DNA of 64,000 nucleotides, from positions 1,116,001-1,180,000 of the forward strand of contig JAGTWJ010000003.1 of assembly GCA_020064725.1 (NCBI GenBank), written 5' to 3'. Positions within the stretch are counted from its first letter, which is position 1. Every line of letters starts with the position of its first letter. Position numbers and translations under genes: made by a program. This document shows positions 44,001 through 55,139 of the stretch, piece after piece. The notes beneath the pieces are model-generated. The model did no database searches and was not told the DNA's origin. It saw only the letters and a program-made list of their open reading frames with translations. Source of the DNA: Drechslerella dactyloides. Taxonomy: Eukaryota; Ascomycota; Orbiliomycetes; Orbiliales; Orbiliaceae.

Positions 44001-45163
44001 AGCACAAGTCCGAAGATCAATGCGGAAGGAGATGCCATCACGCCGCCGGTGTCCCCACTCCTCCGCGAGACGTCACGGTCAGACGAACGGACGGATAGCA
44101 CTTCTCGAGGTCTTTCTCTGAGCGATGCGCACTTTCGCAGCCGCTCTCGGTCTGCCGCATCCTCGGTTTCGATACCGCCGTATCTGAACCCTGGGACCGA
44201 TCCCAAGTTTATCCTACCGATAGAGAAGCGCCAGTTGATCCACGTGTTGATTGTCGAAGACAATCAAATCAACCAGCAGATTGCAACGAAACTAGTTCGG
44301 AAGGTAATTTGAACGTTGTGCTTTGTTCGAATTCCATATATCAAGACTCGAGATCTGACCGTGGGTGTACTTTTTATCAGCTCGGATTTCAAGCGTCCGC
44401 TGTGTCCAACGGCCAGGAGGCTCTGGATTATATGATCGATGCGAACATACAGTTCCCGAAGGATGCAGCTGGCAACATACCTAGGCCTAAGTCCCGAGCT
44501 AGTTACTCGGCGTCTATACAGCGCCAGGTACAGCTGAAGCTTGATGAGGAAGACTATCCAGAGCCTCTCTCCATCCCGCCGGAGATCCAGGGCAATCACA
44601 GCGACGCGATCATGAGCGGAAGGACAGTACCCGACCTAGTTCTCATGGACTGCCACATGCCCGTGCTGGATGGCTATTCCGTACGTTAGGAGCGCGTCGC
44701 TTTGCATCTGAAACTTGCGAAGTATGTACAGAGTCGCTGACAGTTGGCAATATAGGCGACGAGGGCCGTCCGAATGCTCCCTGAACCCCTACGACACATC
44801 CCCATCATCGCAATGACAGCCAGCGCGATCAAAGGCGACAGAGAGAAGTGCCGAGAGGCGGGAATGAGCGACTATCTGAGCAAACCCGTGGTGACGAATA
44901 ACCTGGAGCGAATGCTCGTCAAATGGTTGACGTATAATGGGGACGACCACTACCAGAGCATCCGGATGAACGGCCAGACGCCGCCGCAGGAGAACGCGAA
45001 GAGGCTGATGTCTATCAGTCTGCGGGATATTGGGAAGCTCGGGTCGAACGGCCATCGCGTGGGGGCCGACGCCCCGTCGATTTCTCCTGCGGAGAGGACG
45101 TCGACGTCGGCGTCAAGGGTCGAGAACCCGTCGAGGCATCCGAGTGGCGGAGGTATAAACTGA
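41084..45163 (+). CDS. hybrid histidine kinase (PAS - HisKA - HATPase - receiver)
   Basis: Fifteen exons encode 1060 aa: 41084-41388, 41449-41977, 42052-42073, 42134-42247, 42322-42413, 42474-42512, 42573-42744, 42801-42850, 42917-42948, 43010-43622, 43679-43718, 43782-43810, 43866-44303, 44381-44680 and 44756-45163. It is a phosphorelay sensor passing phosphate to an HPt protein. No membrane helix is seen, so it is probably cytosolic. The N-terminus has PAS-like segments (LNACLVLSGASKQILFCNHA; LDTMAVPVFATWLDGSCTF; GLINSNGERKVFDVAGEG). The H-box is FLANMSHEIRTP with H448. The ATP site has QILTNLLSNSIKFT, DTGIG, PFGQAD and GGSGLGLAIS. The receiver has LIVEDN, phosphoacceptor D915 in LMDCHMPV and K in LSKPV. 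The 4/5 exon junction (donor about 42248) is the least certain. Ligand and fungal HHK group were not assigned. Confidence 0.9.
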
Positions 45164-45260
45164 TTGGATCGCTGAACATGCATCCGGCCGCGGGAGAGAA
45201 ACATGCCGAGATTCAGGGCGCAAGAACGTTTCTTGCAGCGTATGCTTTGACGTTCGCTGA

Positions 45261-45280
45261 CTTTCTTTCTTTCTTTCTTT
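45261..45280. repeat. (CTTT)5 microsatellite
   Basis: Five perfect CTTT units lie 98 bp after the histidine kinase stop codon, in its probable 3' UTR, within a wider pyrimidine-rich stretch. Confidence 0.95.
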
Positions 45281-45474
45281 CCTTATTCTGCTACTTCCCT
45301 CTTGCGATCGTTTTCTCCGTTTACCTTTTTTAAACGTTCTTGCTGGCAGATGCCATTAGTGAGTGCAGGTATTCGCAGTCTGCTTCATTCGACAAGCTTT
45401 CCTTCCTCTCTTTTCCTTCCATTTCCTTTCGTTTCTTTTCTTCGCTTGGGTGTGTACGTGTACGATACATAGAT

Positions 45475-45493
45475 GGACGGACGGACGGACGGA
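45475..45493. repeat. (GGAC)n microsatellite
   Basis: Four GGAC units plus GGA lie in the 3' flank of the histidine kinase gene. Confidence 0.95.
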
Positions 45494-48400
45494 TCGGATG
45501 GTACTCGTTTTTGCCGGTGTGCATGTGTATACATAATACCTGTTGCGGACTATGACTAATGGCGTCATGATAAATGAGGATTGTCGGGTCGGGTCAATCG
45601 GTTTGTTCTTCGTTCGTGGGTTTCTTCTCCTTCTTCCTCTTCTGTTGATATAACTGGGATGTATAATCTGACGGATATCGGATGTACAAGATTTCACTAA
45701 TTATGTTCCGGATGAACTTTATTCTTTCCTTTTCTTTGCTTGATAATGCTGCTGTATACTAGTGTGTTATTTTACCGCGATTGGCGCTCGAGTTTTATGG
45801 AATTATGTATGTACGCGAATTTCGAATAAAAGTAATTGTATCTTTATCGATATAGCTCAATGTAGTTGGTATATCACGACGAAGATGCTTGTCATTGGCA
45901 TTGACACTTTCATAAAATCTCTCTGTGTTCCGGCTCTCTGTGTATATGTGGAGAGATAACAAACATCCGGCTAGCGCACCAGCCGAGACCGATGGTAAGG
46001 CACGGAAACATTTCTCGATGCTGGTCTGCTGGTGAATGTGAAGTATGCATATATGCAAGCTCTTACTAATCAGTAATCAAGCTTTAGCCCGGGATGCCAG
46101 GCGCTATAGATCAAGCTTCTGGCCGAGCGTCAGACTGCATGTTGTACAAAAGCGGGAAACTAGCTAGTCTGGAAAGGTCCCATCTGCGTCGTGCAATGCA
46201 TGTCTTTTGTGCGCAGTCATCAATAAATACTGATGGGCCACGCCGATTTGAGCATGGCAGCTAACTGCGCTGGTCGGTAGACGGAATTGACTAGTACGGT
46301 ACTCGTGCATGCACGGCTAAATACGGTAGTACTACCGACATGACAGAATACGCGGTTGATGTGTATCATGCATGTGTAACGTTAACGATGAGAGCGGGCC
46401 TGGACAAGCTGCAAACGGGGCGCGTGATTGCCACGGAGCTTATATCAGCAGCTTGTATACTTACCTATCAGTATGAAATAAAGTAGTGTTGAATATTTCA
46501 TGGTATCTTATCTTTCGATGCGGATGATGCGCTGCGTGGCATTTTTGGACAGTGAATACGAAGATTTGGAGCATTTTTGAGGCCCGCAGAGCCGACAGAC
46601 CGTGTGGACTCAATTAATTGATCAGTGGACCAACGTGTCGACCGTCTTCAGCTGTGAAGGTTGGAACGTTCGAGAATGCTTGTTATGCAGTGCAGTGGGC
46701 CTGCGTGTAGGTATTCCGGGTTCGTCTAGAGATACGAAATTTAACGTGAGGAATTGGCTATCGGCCGGCGCTTAGCTAATGTATGCTGTGATTGTAAATG
46801 CAAAATTCAAGCGAAATATCAGTGACGACGGTCTACGTAAAGCCGTACGAATTTAGAGTCCCGAGACCGTGAATGTGAGGTAACGCTGCGTGCACGTCAC
46901 GTATTGCAATACTGTTCATGGACGACGTGCGTACGTATGTGTGTGCTGGGTTTAGTCAGGACGGAGGGTTTTGTGGGTAAAGCCCCGCTGTGCCGTTTAT
47001 GTAAGTGATCAATTGCAAGCTCAAGGGATTCGTGGTAACGAGGATAGGTATAGCCCAATCAGTGAGAGTTTCGCTTAATTGGCGATAACGCTATCGATCA
47101 TGTTTGTGCATTGCATTGCTTACGTACGAGTACTGTTGGCGCGGACGACGAAAATTGCGAAGTGGGCGGAATTGAAAGGACAAGCAAGCATGGATGGACG
47201 TCGGACGAGATACCCGATTAGTTCGTCGGAGGCAGAGGGCAACATTCGCCGATAGTGGAGCCATGCCTGCAGTGCAGGCGGCTCAGGTGGAGAGTTATGT
47301 AAGTAGGTTGAGTCGAGTAGTTCTTCCATATCGGATGGGGGTGGGCGAACTCTGAGCTTAAGCTGGATAAGCCTCCGTCGAAGCGTCATGGACGGAGCAT
47401 TTGGGCATGATGTTGGATCGGGGAGCGTGGGATCCAAGGTGCCGGTCCTCAGCCTTATGAGTGGTTCCAGGGGTCTCAGATTCGACCATTTCGATTTCCA
47501 ATTTCGAATCCCTTCTGCTGCTTGGCATCGAGAGGCCAGGGTCGATGGTGCGTACTTGGTATACGAGAATGTCCGCGTGGACCTCGATCGTAGTCAGCAG
47601 AGCGCAGTTGCTGTTGCTGTTCTGGCGTGGGAATCGCTGTCTGGATCGAGAGTGAGGCTCCGGCGGGCAAACACGGGAGACGGGCGGGCGGCTCTGATTG
47701 GCTCGGATGAAATGTTGGCCCGGCGGGATGGAAGGGCAGGGGCTCGGAGCAATTGCTGTTAGCACAACTCGAGCCCTGGCGCGGACTGGCGCTACGATTC
47801 AGGGAATAACACCACACAACAATTGCAATTAATCGATGGCATGCACGGAGGAGTGCCATATGCACACTACCACATTACCACATTACATGGATATCATCCG
47901 TAGAAGCACAGCATAACGTTGCCAGGCAAGCTAGCTAGCAAGATGGCCCGCGGAGCCCGTGGCGGCGGTACGAGTGTTTCCAGAGATGGCCCATGAAACG
48001 GGCTGCGGACTGGCACAGCACCGCCGGTCTGCATGCACCCGGCCCGATGGAGACATGCCAGTCGACGCAGGAGGAGTTAGAGCAGAAAGTTTTCTCTCCA
48101 TCGGGCGTGGACCAATCGAGCCCCAGGCGGAAAGTTAGCTCTGTAGCGCAAGCAGTACGGCGGCGCGGCGCGGCGTCTCATGAGTGCAAAATTGTGCAGC
48201 CTGCAGCATGGCATCCGCGAAAAACTCAAAGGTCACTCGTGTATATATATTTCCTGCGGCGCCCCAGAGCAGAGTTTCTTCTCATCAGCAGCATCAGGCA
48301 ACCAATCAGCTAATATTAGTCGGCTCGACTATTCACAGCAGCAGTATATCATACTATCAACAGTTATATATATCGGCCAGCCTGCCTTTCGAACATTTAT

Positions 48401-48515
48401 AAAAATTTCATCTTGTCCGCAAGCATTTGTTCGACTATCACCACCTTTGGACATCCCACAACATTGACAACAAACTATATCGACATTGACAGTTGATTCA
48501 GCAAAACCGCCTGCA

Positions 48516-50606
48516 ATGGCAGTAGAACCGAACGTAGAGGCCGAATTGGCCGTCTCAAAGGTCTACTCGAAGACCGAAACGCCCGGCCCCGTAACAGGCG
48601 GCGAGTCGACGCTGCGGAGTGGAGACTCCAAGGCGCCAGAATTCAAGATGGACTGGCGGCTGATGTTGGCGTTTGTATCGCTAATGGTGATCACGCTGGC
48701 TGCCGCCCTCGATGCCACCATCATTTCCGTCGCACTGTAAGTACCACGCATACCTATACTTTTGTATCTTTAAATATATCATTTACTAACAGTTTTGCGA
48801 ATAGGCCGGTATGCAACATCTCCCAACACCGCAACAAATATCAGTGAACACGGCTAACGAGTTGACGATTCGATAGATTATGGCAAAAGAACTCGGTGGA
48901 ACGGCCACTGAGGCCTTCTGGACGGGCACCAGCTTCCTGCTCGCGTCGACCGTCATCCAGCCCATCTTTGGATCTTTCTGCCACATCTTTGGCCGAAAGC
49001 CAATGGTCATAACCGCCCTCGTGTTCTTCACCGTGGGTGCCATCTTGTGCGCTGTCGCGAAGGACTTTACCCTCATCCTGGTCGGTCGTACGATTCAGGG
49101 TATCGGTGGCGGCGGTATCATCGCCGTTTCCGAGATCATCCTTACCGATCTGGTCCCCCTCAGGTACGTATCCGTCTTGCGGAACGCGATCGATCTTCTA
49201 GGTCTGTCGCTATCCGTCTTATCAGTGTAACGCGACGAACAGCGGCTAACATTTCCCAATTATAGAGAGCGAGGAAAGTACTTTGGCTTCCTGTCGACCA
49301 TGTGGGCTTTGGGCTCCGTGCTCGGCCCCGTCCTTGGCGGCGTCTTTTCTGAGAAGTGAGTGACGAATATTACATTCACATGGCTTCGGTCTGGCGCATC
49401 GACTAACGAATGTTACACAGGGTTTCCTGGACTTGGGTCTTCTGGATCAACCTGCCGTTCTGCGGCATCGGCTTTGTTATGGTCCCCGTCTTCCTCAAGC
49501 TCAACTTCATCCCGACCAGCATGGCGGCCAAGCTGCGAAAGATCGACTGGGTTGGCAGCACCATCTTCATCGGCTCCTGCACCAGCTTCTTGATCCCGAT
49601 CACCTGGGGCGGCACCATGTACCCGTGGGACTCGTTCCGGACGCTCGTCCCGCTCATCGTCGGCGGTGTTGGTCTTATCGGCTTTGTCTTTTACGAGATT
49701 TACGTCGCCTCGGACCCGTTGATCCGGATGGGCGTCTTTAAGCAGCGCACCGCCGCCGTCAGCTACGCCGGAACCTTCATGCACGGCATCATGTACGTTA
49801 CCCTTCCCTCCTTCCTTCCATATTCCATAAGCTATAGTTCGGCTGCTAATAATGTCTACAGTCTGTGGGGTCTCCTCTACTACCTGCCGCTGTACTACCT
49901 CGCCGTCAAAGACCAGTCCCCAATCCTCGCCGGTGTCTCCGTCTTCCCGCAAACCTTCACCGTCGCGCCCGCCTCCGTTGTCGTCGGCATCGTCGTTTCG
50001 ATCACCGGAAAATTCCGCTGGGCCGTCTACGCCGGCTGGGCGCTCACCGTCCTCGGCATCGGGCTCCTGTACATCCTCGACGTGAACACCTCCACGCCAG
50101 CTTGGATCTTCATCAACTTGGTCTCCGGCGTCGGCACGGGCATGCTCTTCCCGGCTATGGGACTGGGCATCCAGGCTGCCGCGCCGCTCGGCGACACAGG
50201 CTACGCGGTCGCCATGTTCTCCTTCTTCCGCGCCTTTGGCCAGACGTTCGGCGTCGCTGTCGGCGGCATGGCGTTCCAGAATTTCCTCAAGAGCAAGCTT
50301 GCCAGTTTCCCCGAGCTGGCGGGTGTAGCGGACGAGTACGCCAAGGACGCTGCCGCCCTCGTCGAGGTCATCAAGGCCATGCCGTTCGGGCAGCCGGACC
50401 AGATGCGCGAGCATCTTGTGTGGTGCTATGCGGCTGCGTTGAAGAACGTGTGGCTTGTCTTCTTGGGCTTTGCGATCATTGGTGGCATTCTTGCAATCTT
50501 CACGGAGGACTTGAGTCTTGATCGGGAGCACGATACCGATCAGGGCTTCAAGCGCAAGGAGAAGACCGTCGACGCCGAGAGCAAGACCCCCCCTGTTGCA
50601 GAGTAG
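48516..50606 (+). CDS. MFS transporter, DHA14 (14-helix drug:H+ antiporter) type
   Basis: Exons 48516-48736, 48805-48808, 48877-49163, 49266-49355, 49421-49792 and 49862-50606 encode 572 aa. It is a plasma-membrane-type secondary transporter with about 14 predicted helices and a charged 45-residue N-terminus. Motifs of the family are LDATIISVALP in the first helix, the loop FGRKPMV (motif A), VGRTIQGIGGGGII (motif B) and LGSVLGPVLGGVFSE (motif C, antiporter signature). The reading frame requires a 4-nt exon (gccg) completing Leu-Pro between helix 1 and IMAKELGG. Substrate is unknown; relatives export toxins, drugs or secondary metabolites, but no biosynthetic cluster surrounds it here. A long antisense ORF across exon 6 is a shadow. 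Confidence 0.92.
48805..48808 (+). other. 4-nt micro-exon of the MFS transporter
   Basis: gccg lies between gaatag (48799-48804) and gtatgc (48809). It supplies the third base of Leu and a Pro codon, giving ISVALP-IMAKELGG as in related transporters. Joining the flanking exons directly shifts the frame, and reading through from the acceptor meets a stop, so the 4-nt exon is needed. Intron 1 has a perfect tactaac branch site at about 48784-48790. Confidence 0.75.
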
Positions 50607-52551
50607 ATCTAGAGGCACCGGTGGTGTGCTGCGAGATCTAGAGTGAGTTTTGGCCTAATGAGTTGTATAAATGCATATTGATAGAGAGAGTCCGTTGGCG
50701 CACACATCATTTGCAGGCGTTTGGATGCATATATTCTTCTATTTACGATTGGCGATGTTTTATATATATATTGTTTTATCTTCACGACTTTTGCTTTCGA
50801 TATTAATGAATCAATCTACCTTCCAACATTATTTCCATCATTTCTTCACGTTTAGTTTTGATTCCTGCAATCTCATGGTGGGACGTTGGATGTTAATGTG
50901 TAATCGCAATCGTCGAGGGGTGGCACCTGTCAATATTCTCCAGCGACATGTATATCTTGTTCATAGAGTATAATCTCAGCTTGTGTATAAACTCTCAACA
51001 TACACAGTCTTTCCCAATCTTGCAAAAAATGAATCATGATGGCTTGCCGTTCATATTTCGATACGGGCAGTGAGATTGTGCAGGGATGCATGCATGCAGA
51101 TCCCGGTGGCACAACCAGCTTGCGGCGATGTCGCGACCCGTGGTGCACCGATGCGATGCAAAACTGCTGACTCACCCCTCCTTCGTAAATGCTTATCTAA
51201 AGATCAATCGCAATCTAAACAATAGCAGTCGCTATACTGGGTGAAGAAAGAATCCCTGCCAGGACGAGGGGTCAACGGGCTGCAGAATCCAAGAAACAGC
51301 CTCGTCTATGATAGCTATTTGAAGAAGGTGTATTTGAATGCCAACCGCACTAAACCAACTAGTCGACACCAGACGAACGGCGACTCTGCAGAACTCATGG
51401 ATGCGGTGGCATGGTGCTGAACCATAAAAGCCATATGGACGGCTAGCTCCACGTTACTGGTTAACGGTTTCCGGGCGCCGGACAAGAAAATTAGCGGGCC
51501 CGAAAGATCATCAAAGGCTTACGTTATCCAGCAGTTCGTTGTTTGTATTCAAGCCGGGTATAACGTTAACCGGCGGTCTCAAGATGAGGAGGTAATTTTC
51601 ATACAGTGGCAGCGCAGAAACTTGGCGATTGAAAATGTGTAGGATCCGATTGCTATCTGAAGCACAATGCCGTGCGCGATGCGATGACTGTGAACTCTTC
51701 CGACTTTCGCAAACAGAATTATTCTTGCCGAAGTGGCGGCCTGGAGGTGGTTAACGTTAGTCGCAGGCACCCTGTCGGTCGAACGTGCGTTCATGCGAGT
51801 GTCAAAAAATAACGTTAGGGATCGGCTAGCGGGCACCAATGATCCTTCGGTTACGGTCGCCCGTCGGAGCATCTCTGCAGTCACCAGACCGCGATGTGTC
51901 ACAAAGCCGGTTTGTTCGTAGGCGGCATTGCATGCCCAGAAGAAACTGCAAACGCGGGCCAGGCACCCAACGTCAGGCGCCACTGACGATCGTCCCCAGA
52001 CTATAGCTCTCAGCAGTTGAGGCTTGGAATTTTCGGACGGTCAAATGCGGTCTCCGCGACGCTCTGCGCTTTGTCCACGGCAGCACAGTGAGAGAAACTC
52101 TTTTTAAGCCGCTAGCGGGCTAGGAAACAAGGAATGCAACCCTTGTTGGTCCCGTATCGGGCTTCATGGGTGATGGCGCCAAGATCAACCCTGACAATTT
52201 CCCACAGGGTAGCTTGCAGATGGTCCAGCGCACAAGTCTCCCTCGAAGGGTTTTTCTCTCTTCGGGTCGCAGCAGGACCTGGTGGGGGAGTGGTGGTGAG
52301 CCTTAACGTTATGGGACCAGTATTAAAGGGGATCGATCGCGCATCCCTTGCGTGTGCTGCTGTCACGTAGATGGATTAGCTAGGCTAAGTCTACGGATAT
52401 CATCCCTAGACAGCATCTGTCCGCCTGCGCCGTCGCTCGTTTCCCCCGCGTACCGGTTAATTTCAAATTCCTCTGTCTCATAGCGTATTATTTACGCGAC
52501 GACTTGGCCTTTTCTCGTGGATTGGAAGTTACGTTGGGCGACATTTGCAAG
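50607..52551. other. 1.9 kb intergenic region
   Basis: No convincing gene was found; the ORF at 51579-51983 (minus) has no domain and is overlapped by other open frames. A cluster of acgtta-type motifs lies within it (separate entry). The end is the promoter of the GPI-protein gene. Confidence 0.5.
51451..52311. promoter_or_regulatory. cluster of six ACGTTA / TAACGTTA motifs
   Basis: ACGTTA occurs at 51451, 51521, 51564, 51755, 51813 and 52307 on the plus strand. Four of these extend to the near-palindrome (T)AACGTTA (51561-51569, 51752-51759, 51810-51817, 52304-52311). They lie 0.25-1.1 kb upstream of the GPI-protein ATG at 52552. They could be binding sites for one factor; none was identified. 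Confidence 0.3.
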
Positions 52552-53936
52552 ATGCGCCGCAGTATTCTCTCAGTCGCTGCCTTCGCGGCGCTGCGTTTCT
52601 CGTTCGCGCTTGCCAACGAGTATGACTTGCATTTCTATCCGCTGGAGGCCCGCGATGTTGGCGACTTCCCAATGCTGGGGCGGGAGATGAAGAAGAATGG
52701 CGCGCCGATGAGTGGCCTTGATATCACAGCGGACCTCGAGCGCAGGGGAATGTCGCTGAATCCTCGACAATCTTGTCCGACAGGGTATGGCCTCTGTCCC
52801 TCGAGCCAGAGGTGCTGCCCGCAACCAGGCAGGTGCTGTGACGATGGCACCTGCATCAAGAGCGGCCAAACCTGCTGCTCGACCGGAGGTATATACCTTT
52901 CGAGATTTACCTTCGGCGTTGAATTGTTCCTGTAACGCGAAATGCTGACATGTGGTTACTGTGGTACAGGCGCTTGCAATGTAGGCAGGAAATGCTGTGG
53001 AGATGGATGCATTCCGTCATCAGCTATCTGCTGCTCAACGAAAGGCGACTATTGCGACGCTGGTATGTTGTTTTGCTCACATGTTACTCGCCTCGAGGGG
53101 TGTCTGACGACTAACTGACTTTGCTTTCGATACAGGCGAACTGTGCTGCCGAACCGGATACTGTGTCATGCCTGGTGGCGAATGCTGCCGTGACTGTGAG
53201 TACACACACCTAACTATTAACCTTCCGATCCATCTGTGGAGCATCAATCGCTGATACGATCGTTGTAGATGGAACCTGTCGACCCGGATACCGATGCGTT
53301 ATCAACAGCGCCGGCGTGAGAGGATGCAGGGCAGGAACCAGCGGAGGCGGCGGCAGCTCGATTGCCGCAGAACCGACATCCGGCGGCGGCGGCATCGAAA
53401 GCAACTCGCCGTCGCCAACACCGGCCCCGACTCCGTCGCCACCGCGGGTGGAATACACCTGGTACACGACCACGATCGTCTGGTACTACTACTGGTACTA
53501 CTACGTCTGGATCTCGACAATCGACTACACGTCGACCCGCAGCACGCTCACGACGACAACCACGACCGTCTCAGCGTACGTGACGGCGCCGTCGGCTGCG
53601 ACGAGCTCGTTCAGCGCTTTGTCCGTTGAGATTGCGTCGTCGACGCCGGTGCAGGACGAGACAACGTTCGACGGGCCGACGCCGACGCCGAGTTCTGACG
53701 AGCCGGAAGAGTCTTCGTCGGCGTCGTCATCCAGGACTAGCTCGAGGACGACCACGTCGCCTTCTCTGATCCCGACTATTGGAAGTTCGGCCGGGAATGA
53801 CAATGTTGGCGGCGGTGGCAATATTGGCGGTGGTGCTGATGCGCCAAGCGCCAGCTGGGCGTCGCAGTACCGGGCGCGGGATGCGCTGGTGTTCGCGCCA
53901 GTTGTGCTGCTGTTGACGTTAGTCTATCTGTTGTAG
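52552..53936 (+). CDS. GPI-anchored cysteine-rich cell-surface protein
   Basis: Exons 52552-52888, 52970-53062, 53136-53195 and 53269-53936 encode 385 aa. It has a signal peptide (1-21), an N-terminal region of about 60 residues, then about 100 residues with dense Cys pairs (CCPQPGRCCDDGTC, CCSTGGACN, RKCCGDGC, ELCCRTGYC, GECCRD) resembling granulin-like spacing. A Gly/Ser/Pro stretch and a Tyr/Trp-rich segment follow (YTWYTTTIVWYYYWYYYVW, about 215), then a long Ser/Thr-rich stalk likely O-glycosylated, and a C-terminal hydrophobic tail (FAPVVLLLTLVYLL) preceded by small residues, as for GPI attachment. It is probably in the cell wall or plasma membrane. Each intron is phase 1, so the Cys modules are exchangeable units. 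Ligand unknown. Confidence 0.85.
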
Positions 53937-54390
53937 GGCGGTGGAGAGGTGCTTTACCTGTATTATGATAGTAGTAATGTAATAATGCCATAGCCGGACG
54001 ATGTATTAATATTCGATATCGATGCGATGCAATTGAGGTTGAGGTTGAGTTCAGCTCATGCATGCAGTTCTGCGCCCGCTGTGACATTCCGCCGCAAAAT
54101 AATCCGCATGTATTGTTTGCCTGCGTATATTTCCCGTTTCGGGTGCGCTCCCAAAGCAGCGGACATTCCCCGTTCTCCACGCAGACAAGACAGCTGTTCC
54201 ACCGCGCAGGCTGTGTCTTCCCCAACGGCGCTTGGAGAACTCAACTGCGCACGTACGATGTATATCTATCCTGCGTCGTCAGCTCTCGCCCCCCTCCTTC
54301 TCCCTCTGACCTTTTAGCTAGTATATCATTCGTCTGTCGCCCAGTATTACTCGTCAAGCCGCCCGGCTCCATGGACCGCCAACCCCTCGC
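53937..54390. other. intergenic region GPI protein - PX protein
   Basis: This 454 bp gap holds the 3' flank of the GPI-protein gene and the promoter/leader of the PX gene. The upstream ORF at 54371-54421 overlaps its end. Confidence 0.5.
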
Positions 54391-54421
54391 ATGGACTCCC
54401 AGCCGACCAACCAGTCTTTGA
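54371..54421 (+). promoter_or_regulatory. overlapping upstream ORF of the PX-domain gene
   Basis: An ATG 20 bp before the main start opens a 16-codon ORF in another frame that ends 31 bp inside the main coding sequence. If it lies in the transcript, ribosomes starting there would bypass the main ATG at 54391, reducing translation unless scanning is leaky. Confidence 0.5.
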
Positions 54422-55139
54422 ATCTCCCTCCCCTGGAGACCTCCTACGACCCCCTCCGCGATGACCTGCAGAACTTTCGCAACTCCATTGACGGCACCGG
54501 CGCCTCGCCTACAGGCACCACCATGACCCGGCCCTTCCCCACGCCGCTCAGCGGCCCGCCAACCCCCACCGGCACCACCCCGCGACGAGCCAACCTCCCC
54601 TTCCTGCGAACCCGCAATCGCACCGCCTCGGGCGCCAGCCTGACTTTCTTACAACCGGCGCCAATCTCGCTCGTCGACAATACCGTCGAACCCTCGGACC
54701 GCAGCTCGGGTGCCTACGTGCGCAGCGTCGTCGTCGGCGACTACACGATCATCAACGAGTCGCCTTTGCGTGCCGGCGCCTACGTCGTGTGGACCTGTAC
54801 CGTCGAGACGCTGGAGGGGACAAAGTTCAATGTGATAAAGCGGTACTCGGAGTTCAATGCCCTGCGGGAGAAGTTGGTGCTTTCGTTCCCGAACTCCAAG
54901 GCAGCGCTGCCGCAGCTGCCGAGGAAGAGCGTGGTGTCGCGGTTTCGCACAAAGTTTCTCGATGCCCGGCGGCAGGGGTTGAACTATTTCCTATCGTAAG
55001 TGATTCCAGTGGACGCAATCACTGTACGACAAGTGGTGATGCGTGCGGGCTGATAATGTATCTGTGCAGGTGTATCCTTATGAACCCGGAGTTCGCTGGC
55101 TCGCCGATGATCAAGGAGTTTCTTTTCAGCAAGGAGTAA
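54391..55139 (+). CDS. PX-domain protein (YPT35-like sorting nexin)
   Basis: Exons 54391-54995 and 55070-55139 encode 224 aa. The first 100 residues are Pro/Thr-rich and disordered. The PX domain fills the rest (about 108-224): VRSVVVGDYTIINE, VWTCTVETLEG, the phosphoinositide-binding KRYSEFNALREKLVLSFP, LPQLPRKSVVSRF, RRQGLNYFLSCILMNPEF and MIKEFL. PX domains bind phosphatidylinositol 3-phosphate on endosomes. Size and the C-terminal RRxGLxYFLxCxLxNPEF pattern fit the yeast Ypt35 group, which recruits lipid-transfer proteins to endosomes/vacuoles. No BAR domain is present. An overlapping uORF precedes it. Confidence 0.85.

Larger units (their letters stand above)
45164..48515. other. 3.4 kb gene-free region
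   Basis: No convincing gene was found. It contains microsatellites near the kinase 3' end, an AT-richer part (about 45700-46100), scattered short ORFs on both strands at 47120-47860 that shadow each other, and a run of catgcatg-type words. The palindrome taacgttaac lies at 46378-46387. The last about 250 bp, with alternating tatatata at 48242-48250 and 48365-48372, is the likely promoter of the MFS gene. Confidence 0.5.

Noticed and set aside
47358..47765. Overlapping ORFs on both strands of about 125-135 codons
   Set aside because: The two strands are equally open over the same bases and neither resembles a protein family; chance open frames in GC-rich DNA.
49413..50618. 401-codon minus-strand ORF opposite the DHA14 transporter
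   Set aside because: It mirrors exons 5-6 of a well supported transporter, includes one intron region, is composed of biased charged residues and shows no domain; it is a shadow of GC-rich third positions.
51579..51983. 134-codon minus-strand ORF
   Set aside because: It has no domain or splice context, competes with an open plus-strand frame, and contains three of the repeated motifs of the surrounding non-coding DNA.
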